A DNA stretch of 7,924 nucleotides, from the NCBI GenBank assembly GCA_005888865.1, contig VBCL01000138.1:1-7924 (forward strand). Reading direction: 5' to 3'. Positions within the stretch are counted from its first letter, which is position 1, and each line of letters begins with the position of its first letter. Positions 6,299-7,924 of the stretch are shown piece after piece. The stretch comes from Betaproteobacteria bacterium (GTDB taxonomy: Bacteria; Pseudomonadota; Gammaproteobacteria; Burkholderiales; Casimicrobiaceae). Below the pieces are notes generated by a model. It did not search any database and had not been told where the DNA came from. It saw only the letters and a list, made by a program, of their open reading frames with translations. A program made the translations under genes and the position numbers.

Positions 6299-7924
6299 TC
6301 AGTCCGCCAGTCCCACCTTGCGCAGTAAGGGACCCCACCGCGGATCGTCGTGCAACTGTGCAAGAAATCGGTCGGTGACCAAAAGCGGCATCCCGGTGTC
6401 GCGCTGCACATACCCGCGCTCCAGCCATTCGAATGCGTCGTCGACTTCACCGCGCCAGGCGCAGACTTGCGCGATATCGTACGCCGCGACACTCGCGTGG
6501 TCGGCGATCAGCTGCGAGAGCGCAGCGTCCGATTCGGCGGCGTGTCCGAGCGTGTGCCGAACCATGGCGGTCGCGTGCAAACGGACAATCGAGTACGGCT
6601 CCAATTCGGCCTCTGCGAGGGCCTCCACGGTGCGACCCTGCTGCAGCAGGGTGACGGCGAGTGCGCCATGCGTCAATCCTGCCTTGGGATTGAGATCGAG
6701 CGCCGCGCGAAGCTCCGTGATCGCGTCATCGAGGCGCCCGTTATACGCGTAACTCACTCCGAGAGCGCGCCGGGTGGTCGTGCTCAACGGATCGAGCGCA
6801 ACCGCCTTCTGCTTGAGTTCGATCGACTCGTCGTGGCGGCCGAGGATGAGGGCGAGGCCCGCACGCGCGACGAGCACGTCCACGTTGCCGGGGGCGAGCT
6901 CGAAGGCGCGCTGGAATTCGACGTCGGCTGCCTGCAAGTCCCAGTCACCTCGCTCGAGGATCATGCCAAGACAGACGTGTCCCTCGGCGAGATCCGGCGC
7001 AAGGGCGAGCGCCCGCTTGGCGGCCTCGCGCGCGCGCTCGAATCCGTCGGCCACCGGCGCCCACCCCCACGCGGTTTGCAGGTGGTACGCCCGCGCCAGG
7101 CCCGACCACCCGAGCGCGAATTCGGGATCGAGCGCGACCGCCTGCTCGAAGTATCCGACGCCGCGGGCGACATCCGCCTCGGTCATCCGTTCGAGGAAAA
7201 AACGCCCCTGCAGGTAAAGGCGGTGGGCCTCTGGATTTTCGGCACGGCCTTCCACCGCGGCCGCCACCTGCGCCGTCGCCTGCGTGTCAGCCGTCGCGTC
7301 CGCCGCCTCGCCCAGCAGCGTCGTGCGCAGCTCCTTCACCACCGACTGCGCGATGTCGTCCTGCACCGCGAAGATGTCCTCCAGCGTCCGGTCGTAAGTC
7401 TCCGACCACAGGTGATAGCCGTCTGCGACCTTCACCAGCTGCACCGAGATCCGCATCCGGTTGCCGGCCTTGCGCACGCTGCCTTCGAGTACTGTCGCGA
7501 CGTTGAGCGCCCGGCCCACCTCGGCCACCGTTGCCCCTTTTCCCTTGAACGTGAAGGCCGACGATCGAGCCGCCACCCGCAGCCCGCGAATCTTGGCCAG
7601 CACGTTCAGGAGTTCGTCGGCAAGCCCATCCGAGAAGTACTCGTCTTCCTGGTCATGGCTGCGGTTCACGAACGGCAGCACCGCGATCGATGGCAGTTCG
7701 TGAGCCCAAGCCGCAGGCGCTGCCGCCGCCACGACGCGCGATGGGACGACCGGCGACGGCGGCGCAGCGCCACCCGAGAGCAGCCTCTGCACGCGCTCGG
7801 CAAACGCCACCGGCGTCACGCCGCCGGCCAGCCGCGTCCATTGCCGCTCGCGAAACCGATCCGGCACCCGGGCCATCGTCTCGGCCGTGTCATCGATCAC
7901 CACCGGCAGCAGGAACGTGCGGTC
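6299..7924 (-). CDS. TIR-like / TolB-like / TPR repeat protein, 5' end beyond the window
   Basis: The frame stays open to the window edge, so 541 residues are visible and the N-terminus is missing. Numbering is from the edge (Asp1). Residues 1-49 (FLLPVVIDDT, VPDRFRERQWTRL, TPVAFAERVQRLL) resemble the C-terminal strand and helix of bacterial TIR domains. A 25-residue Ala/Pro-rich linker follows. A TolB/FlgO-like domain covers about 77-205, with SIAVLPFVNRSHDQEDEYFSDGLADELL, a VLEGSVRKAGNRMRISVQLV core and HLWSETYDRTLEDIFAVQDDIA. From about 230 to the end there is a TPR solenoid; repeat ends such as AVALDP, ALALAPD, AFELAPGN, AVALDPLS and ALDLNPKA are clear. The C-terminus DDPRWGPLLRKVGLAD is typical of this architecture. 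No membrane helix is seen between domains. A GTG at 7903 could serve as a start but would cut the TIR-like part in two. The TIR catalytic region is outside the window. Function is unknown; it could be signalling or protein scaffolding. It is convergent with the aap operon and probably unrelated to it. Confidence 0.82.
   Translation of the reverse strand, partial: DRTFLLPVVIDDTAETMARVPDRFRERQWTRLAGGVTPVAFAERVQRLLSGGAAPPSPVVPSRVVAAAAPAAWAHELPSIAVLPFVNRSHDQEDEYFSDGLADELLNVLAKIRGLRVAARSSAFTFKGKGATVAEVGRALNVATVLEGSVRKAGNRMRISVQLVKVADGYHLWSETYDRTLEDIFAVQDDIAQSVVKELRTTLLGEAADATADTQATAQVAAAVEGRAENPEAHRLYLQGRFFLERMTEADVARGVGYFEQAVALDPEFALGWSGLARAYHLQTAWGWAPVADGFERAREAAKRALALAPDLAEGHVCLGMILERGDWDLQAADVEFQRAFELAPGNVDVLVARAGLALILGRHDESIELKQKAVALDPLSTTTRRALGVSYAYNGRLDDAITELRAALDLNPKAGLTHGALAVTLLQQGRTVEALAEAELEPYSIVRLHATAMVRHTLGHAAESDAALSQLIADHASVAAYDIAQVCAWRGEVDDAFEWLERGYVQRDTGMPLLVTDRFLAQLHDDPRWGPLLRKVGLAD

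Noticed and set aside
5032..6492. Long minus-strand open frame opposite aapP and the amidohydrolase
   Set aside because: It overlaps two well-recognised genes and the end of a third; its translation is Arg/His/Asp-rich with no recognisable motif, as expected of antisense frames in GC-rich DNA.

Overview
The window is GC-rich and densely coded, with genes typical of a proteobacterium. The AapJ/Q/M/P transporter set, a REP-like 'GCGGGGACGAC' repeat and a TIR/TolB-like/TPR protein together suggest an environmental beta- or alphaproteobacterium. This placement is inferred from gene content only; there is no rRNA or other phylogenetic marker.

Layout. Positions 1-136 are non-coding and hold REP-like hairpins. 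A secreted substrate-binding protein of the TauA/SsuA/NMT1 type lies on the minus strand (137-1084). A divergent 111-bp gap separates it from a plus-strand operon (1196-6267). The operon encodes a complete polar/general L-amino-acid ABC importer: binding protein AapJ, permeases AapQ and AapM, and ATPase AapP. It ends with an ACMSD-type metal-dependent amidohydrolase/decarboxylase. Gaps between operon genes are 46, 56, 9 and 53 bp, and no strong terminator is visible. Converging on the operon from the right is a minus-strand gene (6299 to the window edge) for a large protein. It carries the tail of a TIR-like domain, a TolB-like domain and a TPR array, and its N-terminus is cut off by the window.

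How the genes may work together. AapJ would capture an amino acid or amino-acid-like solute in the periplasm, AapQ/AapM would pass it through the membrane and AapP would power import. The amidohydrolase could act on the imported compound or a breakdown product. The importer departs from the canonical Aap pattern in two places: AapQ lacks the usual central insert, and AapJ has an altered ligand-contact motif. With the enzyme in the same operon, this suggests a specialised substrate rather than general amino-acid uptake; that is inference. The divergent binding protein has no permease or ATPase of its own family in the window. The TIR/TolB/TPR gene is probably functionally separate.
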